The notes beneath the pieces were generated by a model. It saw nothing but the letters and a program-made list of their open reading frames with translations. It had not been told where the DNA came from and searched no databases. DNA of 11,334 bases from Firmicutes bacterium UBA1535 (GTDB lineage: Bacteria > Bacillota > Clostridia > Tissierellales > Sedimentibacteraceae), in assembly GCA_002323775.1 (NCBI GenBank), contig DCPV01000290.1, forward strand, positions 1-11,334, given 5' to 3'. The position numbers and the translations under genes were made by a program. Each line of letters begins with the position of its first letter. Position 1 is the first letter of the stretch. Shown here piece after piece: positions 1-6,576 of the stretch.

Positions 1-127
1 AATATTAAAGGCAAGGCAGACAATAAGAGCATATTCTAAGAAAGAGTGTGAGGAGCTTTTATCTGAGGTCCTAAAACTTAGCGATGAAGAAGAAGTAGAA
101 AATTATTTGATTTCTAAATTAAAATAA
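1..127 (+). CDS. ptsI: PTS enzyme I (phosphoenolpyruvate-protein phosphotransferase), C-terminal fragment
   Basis: An open frame (codons from base 2) runs in from the left edge and stops at TAA 125-127, giving 41 residues. It begins ILKARQTIRAYSKKECEELL and ends VENYLISKLK. This matches the extreme C-terminus of enzyme I of the sugar phosphotransferase system, where a 'SIL.AR..I..LSKEE...L...AL.L.T.EEV' pattern closes the PEP-binding TIM-barrel domain. The family enzyme takes phosphate from PEP and passes it to HPr in the cytoplasm. The active-site histidine and PEP-binding residues lie outside the window, so the call rests on this tail only. No clear terminator follows it, so read-through into the next gene is possible. 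The related PtsP or PEP synthase families are less likely given the tail motif. Confidence 0.72.
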   Translation, partial: ILKARQTIRAYSKKECEELLSEVLKLSDEEEVENYLISKLK

Positions 128-147
128 TAGATAATAGGTATAGGGGG

Positions 148-195
148 ATGTTTCGTTTATTGAAGCTTCCTTCTATCTTTGAGGAGAAGATATGA
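148..195 (+). CDS. possible 15-codon upstream ORF overlapping the flavodoxin start
   Basis: ATG 148 opens a 15-codon frame, MFRLLKLPSIFEEKI, which ends at TGA 193-195. The stop overlaps the flavodoxin start codon in an ATGA arrangement (192-195), a layout often linked to translational coupling. A purine run (AGGGGG, 142-147) abuts the ATG with no spacer, which is too close for a normal ribosome binding site; AGG at 136-138 is a weak alternative. It may be chance. No product family is recognised. Confidence 0.2.
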   Translation: MFRLLKLPSIFEEKI

Positions 196-770
196 AAAAA
201 ATATCAATAGTATTTCACAGCGTCTGTGGAAATAACTACTTAATAGCAAAAGAATTCTATGAAAATTTGAAAAACAAAAATATGAAAGTAAATCTGTTTA
301 GAGTAAAGGATGACAATTTTGAAAAATTATCAAATATTCTTGAAATAGCAAAGGAATATAGAGATGAAATTATGTCAGTTGAGATATATAATTTTAAAGA
401 ATTATTGGACAGTGATATAATAATTTTAGGTTCTCCGACGTATTTTGGAAATGTTTCAGCGCAGATTAAGGTATTTATGGATGAATTCGTAGATTATTGG
501 GTTGATGCGAATTTTTATGGAAAAAAATTATTTTCTTTCGCCTGTGCAGGAACAACAGAGGGTGGCGGAGATATGTGCTTAAATGCAATAAATATTTTTG
601 GACAGCATATGGGAATGTCAAACGTACCAGTACCAAGCAACTTAGTGCTGGGAGAAAGCTTCCCTGCCTATGGATTAGTTCATTATGTAGGCGACAATGC
701 AGACAAAAGACCAAGCACAAAAATAAAAAACGCAATTGATAAGATTTGTGATATATTAATAAATTTATAG
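192..770 (+). CDS. flavodoxin-fold NAD(P)H-dependent oxidoreductase (WrbA/NADPH-dependent FMN reductase-like)
   Basis: This encodes a 192-residue cytoplasmic protein with no signal peptide or membrane segment. The flavodoxin fold is visible: a first beta strand with a phosphate-binding turn (KKISIVFHSVCGNN, residues 2-15), then DIIILGSPTYFGNVSAQ (75-91), which corresponds to the 'GTPTRFGN.A.Q...F.D' FMN loop of WrbA-type proteins, and a glycine-rich loop AGTTEGGGD (119-127) like the WrbA GTGGGQE segment. Such proteins bind FMN and pass electrons from NAD(P)H to quinones or other acceptors; the substrate here is unknown. The start is supported by GAGGAG at 181-186, five bases upstream. It follows the ptsI end by 64 bases and is separated from the next gene by a hairpin terminator. 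It could equally be annotated simply as a flavodoxin family protein. Confidence 0.8.
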   Translation: MKKISIVFHSVCGNNYLIAKEFYENLKNKNMKVNLFRVKDDNFEKLSNILEIAKEYRDEIMSVEIYNFKELLDSDIIILGSPTYFGNVSAQIKVFMDEFVDYWVDANFYGKKLFSFACAGTTEGGGDMCLNAINIFGQHMGMSNVPVPSNLVLGESFPAYGLVHYVGDNADKRPSTKIKNAIDKICDILINL

Positions 771-828
771 AATATCAAGAGAAAAAGTTATAAAGAAATA
801 AAAAATAAAGAGAAAGCAGATGCTGAGC

Positions 829-857
829 AAAGCACAAATCTTTTGTGCTTTATTGTA
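829..857 (+). terminator. hairpin terminator after the flavodoxin gene
   Basis: AAAGCACAAA (829-838) pairs perfectly with TTTGTGCTTT (842-851) around a three-base loop, followed by a short T-rich stretch (TTTATTGT). The U-tract is weak, so termination may be partial. It separates the flavodoxin gene from the rRNA methyltransferase gene. Confidence 0.6.
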
Positions 858-878
858 TAATAAGAGCATGGGTATATT

Positions 879-2243
879 ATGAAAAAAGGCGATATAATTG
901 AAATAAAAATAGAAGATGTATTGTTTCCAAATAAGGCTATAGCAAGCTATGAGGGGAAGACAGTTACAGTTAAAAATGCACTTTTAGCTCAGACAGTACA
1001 AGCAAGAATAGCAAAAATAAAAAAGAATGAAATAGAAGCAAAATTGATAGAGGTAGTAAAAAAAGCAGACTATGAGCAAGCACCATATTGCAAGCATTTT
1101 GGTACTTGTGGAGGCTGCATTTATCAAACAATTCCATATGAAAAGCAGCTTGAATTAAAGCAAAGACAAGTAAAGAATATAATAGATGAAATATGCAATG
1201 ATTACGAAATGCTATCTATAGTAGAAAGCCCTAAAAAGCTGGAATACCGCAACAAAATGGAATTTTCATTTGGCGATGCTGTAAAGGGTGGACCACTAAC
1301 TTTAGGACTTCATCAGAAAAACAGATTTTATGAAATACTTACTGTAGACGATTGTCAAATAGTTGATGAGGATTTTAGGATAATATTAAAAGAGGTTTTG
1401 CAGTATTTCCTAGGAAATAATACGAGCTTTTATCACAAAATGTCAAAACAAGGCTTCCTAAGATATTTGATAGTGAGAAAATGTGCAAAATCACAGGATA
1501 TATTGATAAACCTGTTTACCTCCTCGCAAGAAGCCCTTAATGAAGCAGAATTTCTTAATATTTTAAACTCATTAAAGTTAAGTGGAACAATAAAGTGCAT
1601 AGCACATTCGATAACTGATTCGATAGCAGATGTAGCAAAAGCAGAGCAATTTAAAATCCTATATGGTGAGGATAAAATAGAGGAAGAAATATTAGGCTTA
1701 AAATTTAACGTATCAGCATTTTCCTTCTTTCAAACAAACTCATTAGCAGCAGAAAGTCTATATGGTGTAGTAAGGGATTTTATAGGCGAAACAAAGGATA
1801 AGGTAATTTATGACCTATACTCAGGTACAGGGACAATAGGACAAATAGTATCAGTAAATGCCAAAAAAGTAATAGGAATTGAAATAGTAGAAGAAGCAGT
1901 AGTTAAAGCGAATGAAAATGTAAAAATAAACAAGATACAAAATTGCAGCTTCATAGTGGGAGATGTGCTGGAAAAGGTAGACGAGTTGACTACAATAGAT
2001 GGAGCTAATAGTCCGGATATAATAATACTAGATCCACCAAGAGAAGGCATACATCCAAAAGCATTAAAGAAAATAATAAACTACAAGCCAAAAACCTTTA
2101 TTTATATATCGTGCAAACCAACATCATTAACAAAAGACTTACCAGAGTTTTTAAAAGAGGGATATAGACTAGAAAAAGTGAAATGTATAGATATGTTTCC
2201 AATGACACCAAACGTAGAAACAGTTTTGAAATTAAGTTTATAA
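879..2243 (+). CDS. rlmD: 23S rRNA (uracil-C5)-methyltransferase, RlmD/RlmCD family
   Basis: This 454-residue protein, normal length for the family, transfers a methyl group from S-adenosylmethionine to C5 of uridine in 23S rRNA (U1939 and/or U747 in E. coli numbering for this family). An N-terminal TRAM-like domain (about 1-60) precedes a four-cysteine iron-sulfur set: C71, C77 and C80 in CKHFGTCGGC, and C159. The SAM-binding motif is DLYSGTGTIG (312-321). DPPREG begins at 385, and the catalytic cysteine is C412 in YISCKP. The likely general base is E447 in MFPMTPNVETV; the usual histidine two residues before this glutamate is asparagine here. The start has only a weak ribosome binding site, and no better in-frame start is evident. 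It sits 19 bases upstream of the U32 gene's chosen start and is probably cotranscribed with it. In Firmicutes one enzyme can modify both sites (RlmCD), which sequence alone does not settle. Confidence 0.92.
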   Translation: MKKGDIIEIKIEDVLFPNKAIASYEGKTVTVKNALLAQTVQARIAKIKKNEIEAKLIEVVKKADYEQAPYCKHFGTCGGCIYQTIPYEKQLELKQRQVKNIIDEICNDYEMLSIVESPKKLEYRNKMEFSFGDAVKGGPLTLGLHQKNRFYEILTVDDCQIVDEDFRIILKEVLQYFLGNNTSFYHKMSKQGFLRYLIVRKCAKSQDILINLFTSSQEALNEAEFLNILNSLKLSGTIKCIAHSITDSIADVAKAEQFKILYGEDKIEEEILGLKFNVSAFSFFQTNSLAAESLYGVVRDFIGETKDKVIYDLYSGTGTIGQIVSVNAKKVIGIEIVEEAVVKANENVKINKIQNCSFIVGDVLEKVDELTTIDGANSPDIIILDPPREGIHPKALKKIINYKPKTFIYISCKPTSLTKDLPEFLKEGYRLEKVKCIDMFPMTPNVETVLKLSL

Positions 2244-2252
2244 AGGGAGTAT

Positions 2253-2265
2253 GGAGGGAAAAATG
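2253..2265 (+). promoter_or_regulatory. ribosome binding site that sets the U32 gene start
   Basis: GGAGGG (2253-2258) lies four bases before ATG 2263. The upstream in-frame ATG at 2251 has AAGGGAG only one base away, too close to work well, and the GGAGG lies inside its first codons. The protein from 2263 begins MTELLAPAGNMEAL, the usual N-terminus of U32 family proteins, so 2263 is preferred. Confidence 0.75.
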
Positions 2266-4506
2266 ACTGAATTATTAGCTCCAGCAGGAAATATGGAAGC
2301 TTTAAAAGCTGCAATTTCTAATGGTTGTGATGCAATATACTTAGGGATGCAAAAATTTGGTGCACGAGCATACTCAACTAATTTTGATTTAGAAACATTA
2401 AAAGAGGCTTTAACGTATGCGCACCTTAGAAATGTAAAAATCTATGTAACAATGAATACAATTGTTTTCGAAAACGAAGTTGGAGAGATGAAAGAGCAGA
2501 TGAAGGAGTTAAATGAAATCGGTGTTGATGGAATTATCGTCCAGGACTTAGCTGCTTTTGATTATTTAGTTAAAAACTTTGTTGATATGGAAGCACACTG
2601 CTCAACTCAAATGGGAATAGACGATTTAGACGGTACTTTATTATTTAAAGAACTTGGTGCTAAAAGAGTTGTGCTGTCTCGTGAAGTTGAGATTGAAAAA
2701 GTAAAAGAGATAAGAAGAATAGCAAATATCCCTTTAGAAATATTTGTTCATGGTGCCTTATGTGTATCTTATTCTGGAAACTGTCTAATGTCTGGATTAA
2801 TCGGCTATCGAAGCGGAAATCGTGGAAGATGTGTTGGTTCATGCCGTAAGGAATATGAACTAATGGATAAGACAACAGGCACATCTTTAAGTAAAAACTA
2901 TAATCTATCTACTAAGGATTTAAACACAATTGATTATATCAATGATTTAAAAGAAATAGATTCTTTAAAAATAGAAGGCCGAATGAAAGAGCCTGCGTAT
3001 GTTGCTAATGTTGTATCTAAATATCGCAAGGCCCTAGATAATAAAATAACTGAAGAAGATAAGCAAAATCTGAAAAAAACATTCAATAGAACATTTACTA
3101 AAGGATATTTGTTTCACGAAGACAAGAAAGATATTACAAACGTCTTAAGACCTAATAACTTTGGTTATGAAGTCGGAAAAATTTCTAAGAATGTTAAAGA
3201 CATGTATGAAATAACACTTACACGTACTTTAAATCAAAACGATACAATCAGAATAAGTCATAACAATGAAGATGTTAATTTAACTGTTGTAAAATTGTAC
3301 GATAAAGATGGCAATTTAATAAACAAAGCAGATGATGTCTGCTATATAAAAATCAAAGAAAAGATGTCTAAGGGTGATTTAGTATATATAACTAAGGATT
3401 ATTCATATTACAAAGAATTAGAATCATCACTAGAAAAAGAATTTAAACGCTTTAATCTAGATATTAAAGTGTATGCATATCCAGATTCAAAGCTTATTAT
3501 AGATGCTGAGGGTTTAGGCTTTAGTTATTTATATGAGGGCGAAGAAATACTAGGTGAAGCAATCAATAATCCAACAACAAAAGATCAGATAATAAAGCAA
3601 CTTTCAAGATTAAATGATACTATATTTGAACTTAACAATGTAGACTACGAGGAAAGCAATGTATTTGTTCCAGCTAAAATGTTAAATTCAGCAAGAAGGG
3701 ATATTATACAGGGCTTATATGATTTAAAGCTTAACAGCCATAAGAAAAGAACCAAGGCTTTGATAGCAAAAGAAAAAATAAGCTTTGCCCCTAAAAAACC
3801 ATACCTTACGGCTTCTGTAACTACTAAGGAACAGTATGATGCTTGCGTAAGCTGTGGAATTACGGAAATCTATTTCAATAACATTATTAGAAGAAATCAA
3901 AATGATTATAAGGAAAAGGAAGGGCAGTTATTAGTCGGAGGATATGGCGGAATTTATCACTACAGAAAAACTAATCCTTTTGTTACGGATTATTCTCTAA
4001 ATATTGTTAATTCTGCTAGTTGCTATGAACTATATAGATTAGGTGCGAAACGAATAACTTTATCTTATGAATTGAATAAAAGACAAATTGAAGATTTAAT
4101 TAATGCCTATTATGAAGAAAATGACGGCTATCCTGCACTAGAAATGATTGTATATGGCAAGGCTCCTTTGATGTTTACAAAATATTGTCCGATGAAAAAA
4201 ATGAATCAATGCGGTATTTGCAAAACTAAGAGCTATGAATTAAAAGATGAGCAAGGAACGTTCCCTATCATTTCTCATGATGATTGTACAACGACTATTC
4301 TTAATGGTAAGACACTTAACCTTTTAGATGAGATAAAAAACATAAAAGGAATCGAGGCATTTAGATTAAACTTTACAGTTGAATCAAACGAGCAGGTTGT
4401 AAAAACCATTAATAATGCTTTAAGAAAATTAGATGGCAGAGTAGATAAAGTTGCCTTTAATCAAGATACAGACACAAGAGGTCACTTTAATAAAGAGATA
4501 ATGTAG
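2263..4506 (+). CDS. U32 family protein with DUF3656, RlhA-like (probable 23S rRNA hydroxylation factor)
   Basis: This 747-residue protein starts with the U32 hallmark ELLAPAGNMEALKAAI. The family signature follows at 159-174, EIFVHGALCVSYSGNC, with further cysteines at C190 and C194 in GRCVGSCRKEY; these positions are iron-sulfur ligand candidates by analogy with RlhA. The middle and C-terminal parts fit the DUF3656-type extension, and a second four-cysteine group is seen at C642, C650, C653 and C675. Although named peptidases, E. coli RlhA of this group is needed to make 5-hydroxycytidine at C2501 of 23S rRNA. A role in rRNA modification is inferred here, helped by the adjacent rRNA methyltransferase gene. 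Relatives TrhP and YhbU/UbiU act on tRNA or quinones, so the substrate is not certain. It is probably in an operon with rlmD. No clear terminator follows. Confidence 0.85.
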   Translation: MTELLAPAGNMEALKAAISNGCDAIYLGMQKFGARAYSTNFDLETLKEALTYAHLRNVKIYVTMNTIVFENEVGEMKEQMKELNEIGVDGIIVQDLAAFDYLVKNFVDMEAHCSTQMGIDDLDGTLLFKELGAKRVVLSREVEIEKVKEIRRIANIPLEIFVHGALCVSYSGNCLMSGLIGYRSGNRGRCVGSCRKEYELMDKTTGTSLSKNYNLSTKDLNTIDYINDLKEIDSLKIEGRMKEPAYVANVVSKYRKALDNKITEEDKQNLKKTFNRTFTKGYLFHEDKKDITNVLRPNNFGYEVGKISKNVKDMYEITLTRTLNQNDTIRISHNNEDVNLTVVKLYDKDGNLINKADDVCYIKIKEKMSKGDLVYITKDYSYYKELESSLEKEFKRFNLDIKVYAYPDSKLIIDAEGLGFSYLYEGEEILGEAINNPTTKDQIIKQLSRLNDTIFELNNVDYEESNVFVPAKMLNSARRDIIQGLYDLKLNSHKKRTKALIAKEKISFAPKKPYLTASVTTKEQYDACVSCGITEIYFNNIIRRNQNDYKEKEGQLLVGGYGGIYHYRKTNPFVTDYSLNIVNSASCYELYRLGAKRITLSYELNKRQIEDLINAYYEENDGYPALEMIVYGKAPLMFTKYCPMKKMNQCGICKTKSYELKDEQGTFPIISHDDCTTTILNGKTLNLLDEIKNIKGIEAFRLNFTVESNEQVVKTINNALRKLDGRVDKVAFNQDTDTRGHFNKEIM

Positions 4507-4551
4507 ATAAATCCAAGTTATAGTGAAAATATGGGTCTATCAAGTAAGTAG

Positions 4552-4580
4552 TTGATATTAATTGTAATAAATGATATAAT
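4552..4580 (+). promoter_or_regulatory. sigma-A-type promoter with extended -10 for the ABC-F gene
   Basis: TTGATA (4552-4557), a 17-base spacer and TATAAT (4575-4580) form a near-consensus vegetative promoter. TGA at 4572-4574 adds the extended -10 TGn. Transcription would begin near 4587, giving a leader of about 98 bases before the ABC-F start. Confidence 0.82.
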
Positions 4581-4589
4581 AATTCAATA

Positions 4590-4607
4590 ATGAGGCTATT
4601 TATATAG
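4590..4607 (+). CDS. possible leader peptide MRLFI in the ABC-F leader
   Basis: ATG AGG CTA TTT ATA TAG encodes the pentapeptide MRLFI. Its ATG lies only about three bases after the predicted transcription start, so translation would be nearly leaderless, with no ribosome binding site. Its last codons and stop (4600-4607) form part of the 5' strand of a stem that buries the ABC-F start codon, so a ribosome paused here would free that start. The sequence resembles MRLFV, a pentapeptide of the class known to act on macrolide-bound ribosomes. The match is short and could be chance. Confidence 0.35.
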   Translation: MRLFI

Positions 4608-4613
4608 TTTCTA

Positions 4614-4646
4614 ATGAAGAATAGAAAAGATTTCACCAAAAAGTGA
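4614..4646 (+). CDS. possible second leader ORF, 10 codons, ending inside the terminator stem
   Basis: ATG 4614 opens MKNRKDFTKK and stops at TGA 4644-4646, within the 5' strand of the leader terminator (4638-4648). A ribosome finishing or pausing here would block that strand and could favour read-through. There is no good ribosome binding site at normal distance (GAGG at 4592-4595 is 18 bases away), so translation is doubtful. Confidence 0.2.
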   Translation: MKNRKDFTKK

Positions 4647-4665
4647 ACTACGTTCACTTTTTATT
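4638..4665 (+). terminator. intrinsic terminator (attenuator) in the ABC-F leader
   Basis: AAAAAGTGAAC (4638-4648) pairs perfectly with GTTCACTTTTT (4652-4662) around a TAC loop, ending in five T residues. It lies between the promoter at 4552-4580 and the start codon at 4685, so it would stop transcription before the gene. A competing weaker hairpin pairs TTCAC (4632-4636) with GTGAA (4643-4647) and cannot coexist with it, a possible antiterminator. Confidence 0.75.
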
Positions 4666-4684
4666 GATATAGAAAGGAAACTAT

Positions 4685-6424
4685 ATGATAAAAGTTGATA
4701 AATTATCCTACTCATTTCCACAAAAAAATTTATATAATGAAATATTATTTACATTAGAAGATAATCAACATTGTGCTTTTATTGGAATGAGTGGTACTGG
4801 AAAAAGTACATTAATGAATATGATTATGGACCCTGAAAAATATAATTTCAGTGGTAAACTTGAAATAACGCCTGGATATAAAATTGGATATGTAAGTCAG
4901 TTTGCTAAATCAGATGAAGTATTAGGCATGACTGTATTTGAATATATTGGATACGAATGTTTAAAATTACAAGAAGAAATAGCATTAATTTGTGCTGAAA
5001 TGGAAACATCTAATGATATTGAGTCTCTGCTGGAAAAGTATCAAGAAAAATTAGATGAATTTGAATCATTAGGTGGCAATGATTTTGAGAGTAATATTAA
5101 CAAAAAGTTAAACTTAGCTGATCTTTTAAAGTATAAGGATTTAAAGATATCTGAAATAAGTGGTGGAGAGTTTAAACTAGTCCAAGTAATTAAAGAAATG
5201 CTAAATAAGCCAGATTTGTTAATTATGGATGAGCCTGATGTATTTTTAGATTTTGAAAACTTAAATTCACTTAGAAACTTAATTAATACTCATAATGGTA
5301 CATTGCTTGTAATTACGCATAATAGATATTTATTAGATCACTGTTTTAATAAAATTTTACATCTTGAAAACACGGAACTTCAAGAATTTGACGGTAGCTA
5401 TACAGAATATAATTTTGCTTTGCTTGAAAGAAAAATTGAGTTACAAGAGCTGGCTACAAAGGATACTGAAGAGATAGAAAGAAATGAGAAATTAATTGAA
5501 CAATTTAGAGATATAGCATCAAATGTTGCAGAAGCAACTAGGGGAAATACCGTAAGAGCTAGAATAAAGATTCAAGAAAGATTAGAAGCTCGAAGAATTA
5601 AAACACCATTTGTATATATTAATCAACCAAATATAAATCTAACAACAAATAATGAATTAGAAGAAACTATAGCTTTAAAAGTTGATAATTACAATGTTTT
5701 ATTTGATGATAGTTTGTTAGAAAATGTTAGTTTTGAAATTAAATCAAATGAAAAGGTTGCTATAATCGGACCAAATGGTACTGGTAAAACTACTTTATTA
5801 AGAGATATATTTAAAAACACTAATAATACTATAGAAATAAATGAAAATATAAAAATGGCATATTTATCACAACATCAAAGTGAAATGCTAAATTACTCAA
5901 ATACAATTATGGATGAATTTTTAGATTCTGGATTTAACACTTATGCAGAGGTTACTGAATATTTAGCTGGTTATGGATTTGAGGGTAAAATTCTTAATCA
6001 TAAGATTGATGCTTTATCTGGTGGTGAAAAAAACATACTGCAATTAGCAAAGATTTCTGCTAGCAATGCTAATATGTTGCTTTTAGATGAACCAACAAGT
6101 CACTTAGACACTTATTCACAACTTTCTTTGGAAAAGGCTATTAATAACTATAATGGTGCAATTATAATGATTTCACATGATATATATTCAATCATTAATT
6201 GCATGGATTATGTTTTAATTATTGAAGATAAATCAATTAGAAAAATGAATATGAAAAAGTTTAAAAGAATGGTTTATAATGTTCATTTTGATAGAGATTA
6301 CTTAGAATTAGAACAAAAGAAAAAACAATTAGAAGCAAGAATATCAATTGCTCTTGTAAATAATGATTTTGTGTCTGCTAAAATTGTGTTAGAAGATTTA
6401 AGAAAAATAATTGAACTTATTTAA
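4685..6424 (+). CDS. ABC-F family ATPase, probable ribosomal protection protein
   Basis: This 579-residue cytoplasmic protein has two ABC ATPase domains and no membrane domain, the ABC-F layout. Domain 1 has Walker A G34-T42 (GMSGTGKST), signature SGGE 159-162, Walker B with D182-E183 and switch H212. Domain 2 has Walker A G362-T370 (GPNGTGKTT), SGGE 445-448, D468-E469 and H498. A charged helical linker of roughly 80 residues (about 239-320) joins them; in this family it reaches from the ribosomal E site toward the peptidyl-transferase centre. A short charged C-terminal helix follows. Domain 1 reads DEPDVFLD instead of the usual DEPTNHLD. The leader attenuator suggests antibiotic-inducible protection of the ribosome; drug class cannot be assigned, though clostridial CplR-like proteins are plausible relatives. 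AAAGGA at 4673-4678 gives a well-spaced start. Own promoter and terminator suggest an independently acquired unit. Confidence 0.88.
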   Translation: MIKVDKLSYSFPQKNLYNEILFTLEDNQHCAFIGMSGTGKSTLMNMIMDPEKYNFSGKLEITPGYKIGYVSQFAKSDEVLGMTVFEYIGYECLKLQEEIALICAEMETSNDIESLLEKYQEKLDEFESLGGNDFESNINKKLNLADLLKYKDLKISEISGGEFKLVQVIKEMLNKPDLLIMDEPDVFLDFENLNSLRNLINTHNGTLLVITHNRYLLDHCFNKILHLENTELQEFDGSYTEYNFALLERKIELQELATKDTEEIERNEKLIEQFRDIASNVAEATRGNTVRARIKIQERLEARRIKTPFVYINQPNINLTTNNELEETIALKVDNYNVLFDDSLLENVSFEIKSNEKVAIIGPNGTGKTTLLRDIFKNTNNTIEINENIKMAYLSQHQSEMLNYSNTIMDEFLDSGFNTYAEVTEYLAGYGFEGKILNHKIDALSGGEKNILQLAKISASNANMLLLDEPTSHLDTYSQLSLEKAINNYNGAIIMISHDIYSIINCMDYVLIIEDKSIRKMNMKKFKRMVYNVHFDRDYLELEQKKKQLEARISIALVNNDFVSAKIVLEDLRKIIELI

Positions 6425-6470
6425 GAAATTGTAAAAAATAATATATAAATGTAGACTATTTAAAATAGTT

Positions 6471-6506
6471 AACTGACATATCTATTAAGTGATATATCAG
6501 TTTTTT
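6471..6506 (+). terminator. terminator of the ABC-F gene
   Basis: AACTGACATATC (6471-6482) pairs with GATATATCAGTT (6491-6502) with one C-A mismatch and an eight-base loop. The 3' arm runs into a six-T tract (6501-6506). It lies 47 bases after the ABC-F stop and closes the cassette. Confidence 0.75.
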
Positions 6507-6561
6507 ATATTTAGACATGTAGTTATTTTAAAAAATTTTTAGTCAATATTTAGGATATTTA

Positions 6562-6570
6562 TGTTATAAT
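6562..6570 (+). promoter_or_regulatory. extended -10 promoter in the intergenic region
   Basis: TGTTATAAT is a perfect TGn plus TATAAT. No good -35 is seen at 16-18 bases (the area reads AGTCAAT), which is tolerated in extended -10 promoters. Transcription would begin near 6577 and run into a region with no protein gene. Confidence 0.5.
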
Positions 6571-6576
6571 TATAAC

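Larger units (their letters stand above)
4600..4688 (+). promoter_or_regulatory. leader stem sequestering the ABC-F ribosome binding site and start codon
   Basis: Bases 4600-4612 (TTATATAGTTTCT) pair with 4676-4688 (GGAAACTATATGA): 13 continuous pairs including two G-U. The 3' strand covers the end of the AAAGGA ribosome binding site (4673-4678) and all of ATG 4685-4687. The 5' strand overlaps the end of the MRLFI leader ORF. This is the layout of translational attenuation seen with inducible ribosome-targeting antibiotic resistance genes. It also encloses the terminator hairpin at 4638-4662. Confidence 0.55.

Noticed and set aside
475-735. 86-codon minus-strand frame inside the flavodoxin gene
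   Set aside because: Fully overlaps a well-supported gene, has no family motifs and reads as low-complexity shadow sequence.
856-861. TATAAT just before rlmD, possible promoter
   Set aside because: Perfect -10 hexamer but no -35 at 15-18 bases and no exact TGn extension; it overlaps the end of a terminator, so it is not called.
1808-2050. 80-codon minus-strand frame inside rlmD
   Set aside because: Lies under the SAM and catalytic motifs of RlmD; its composition is that of a shadow frame.
4552-6506. Looked for mobile element ends around the ABC-F cassette
   Set aside because: No transposase, terminal inverted repeats or target duplications were seen; acquisition remains only an inference.
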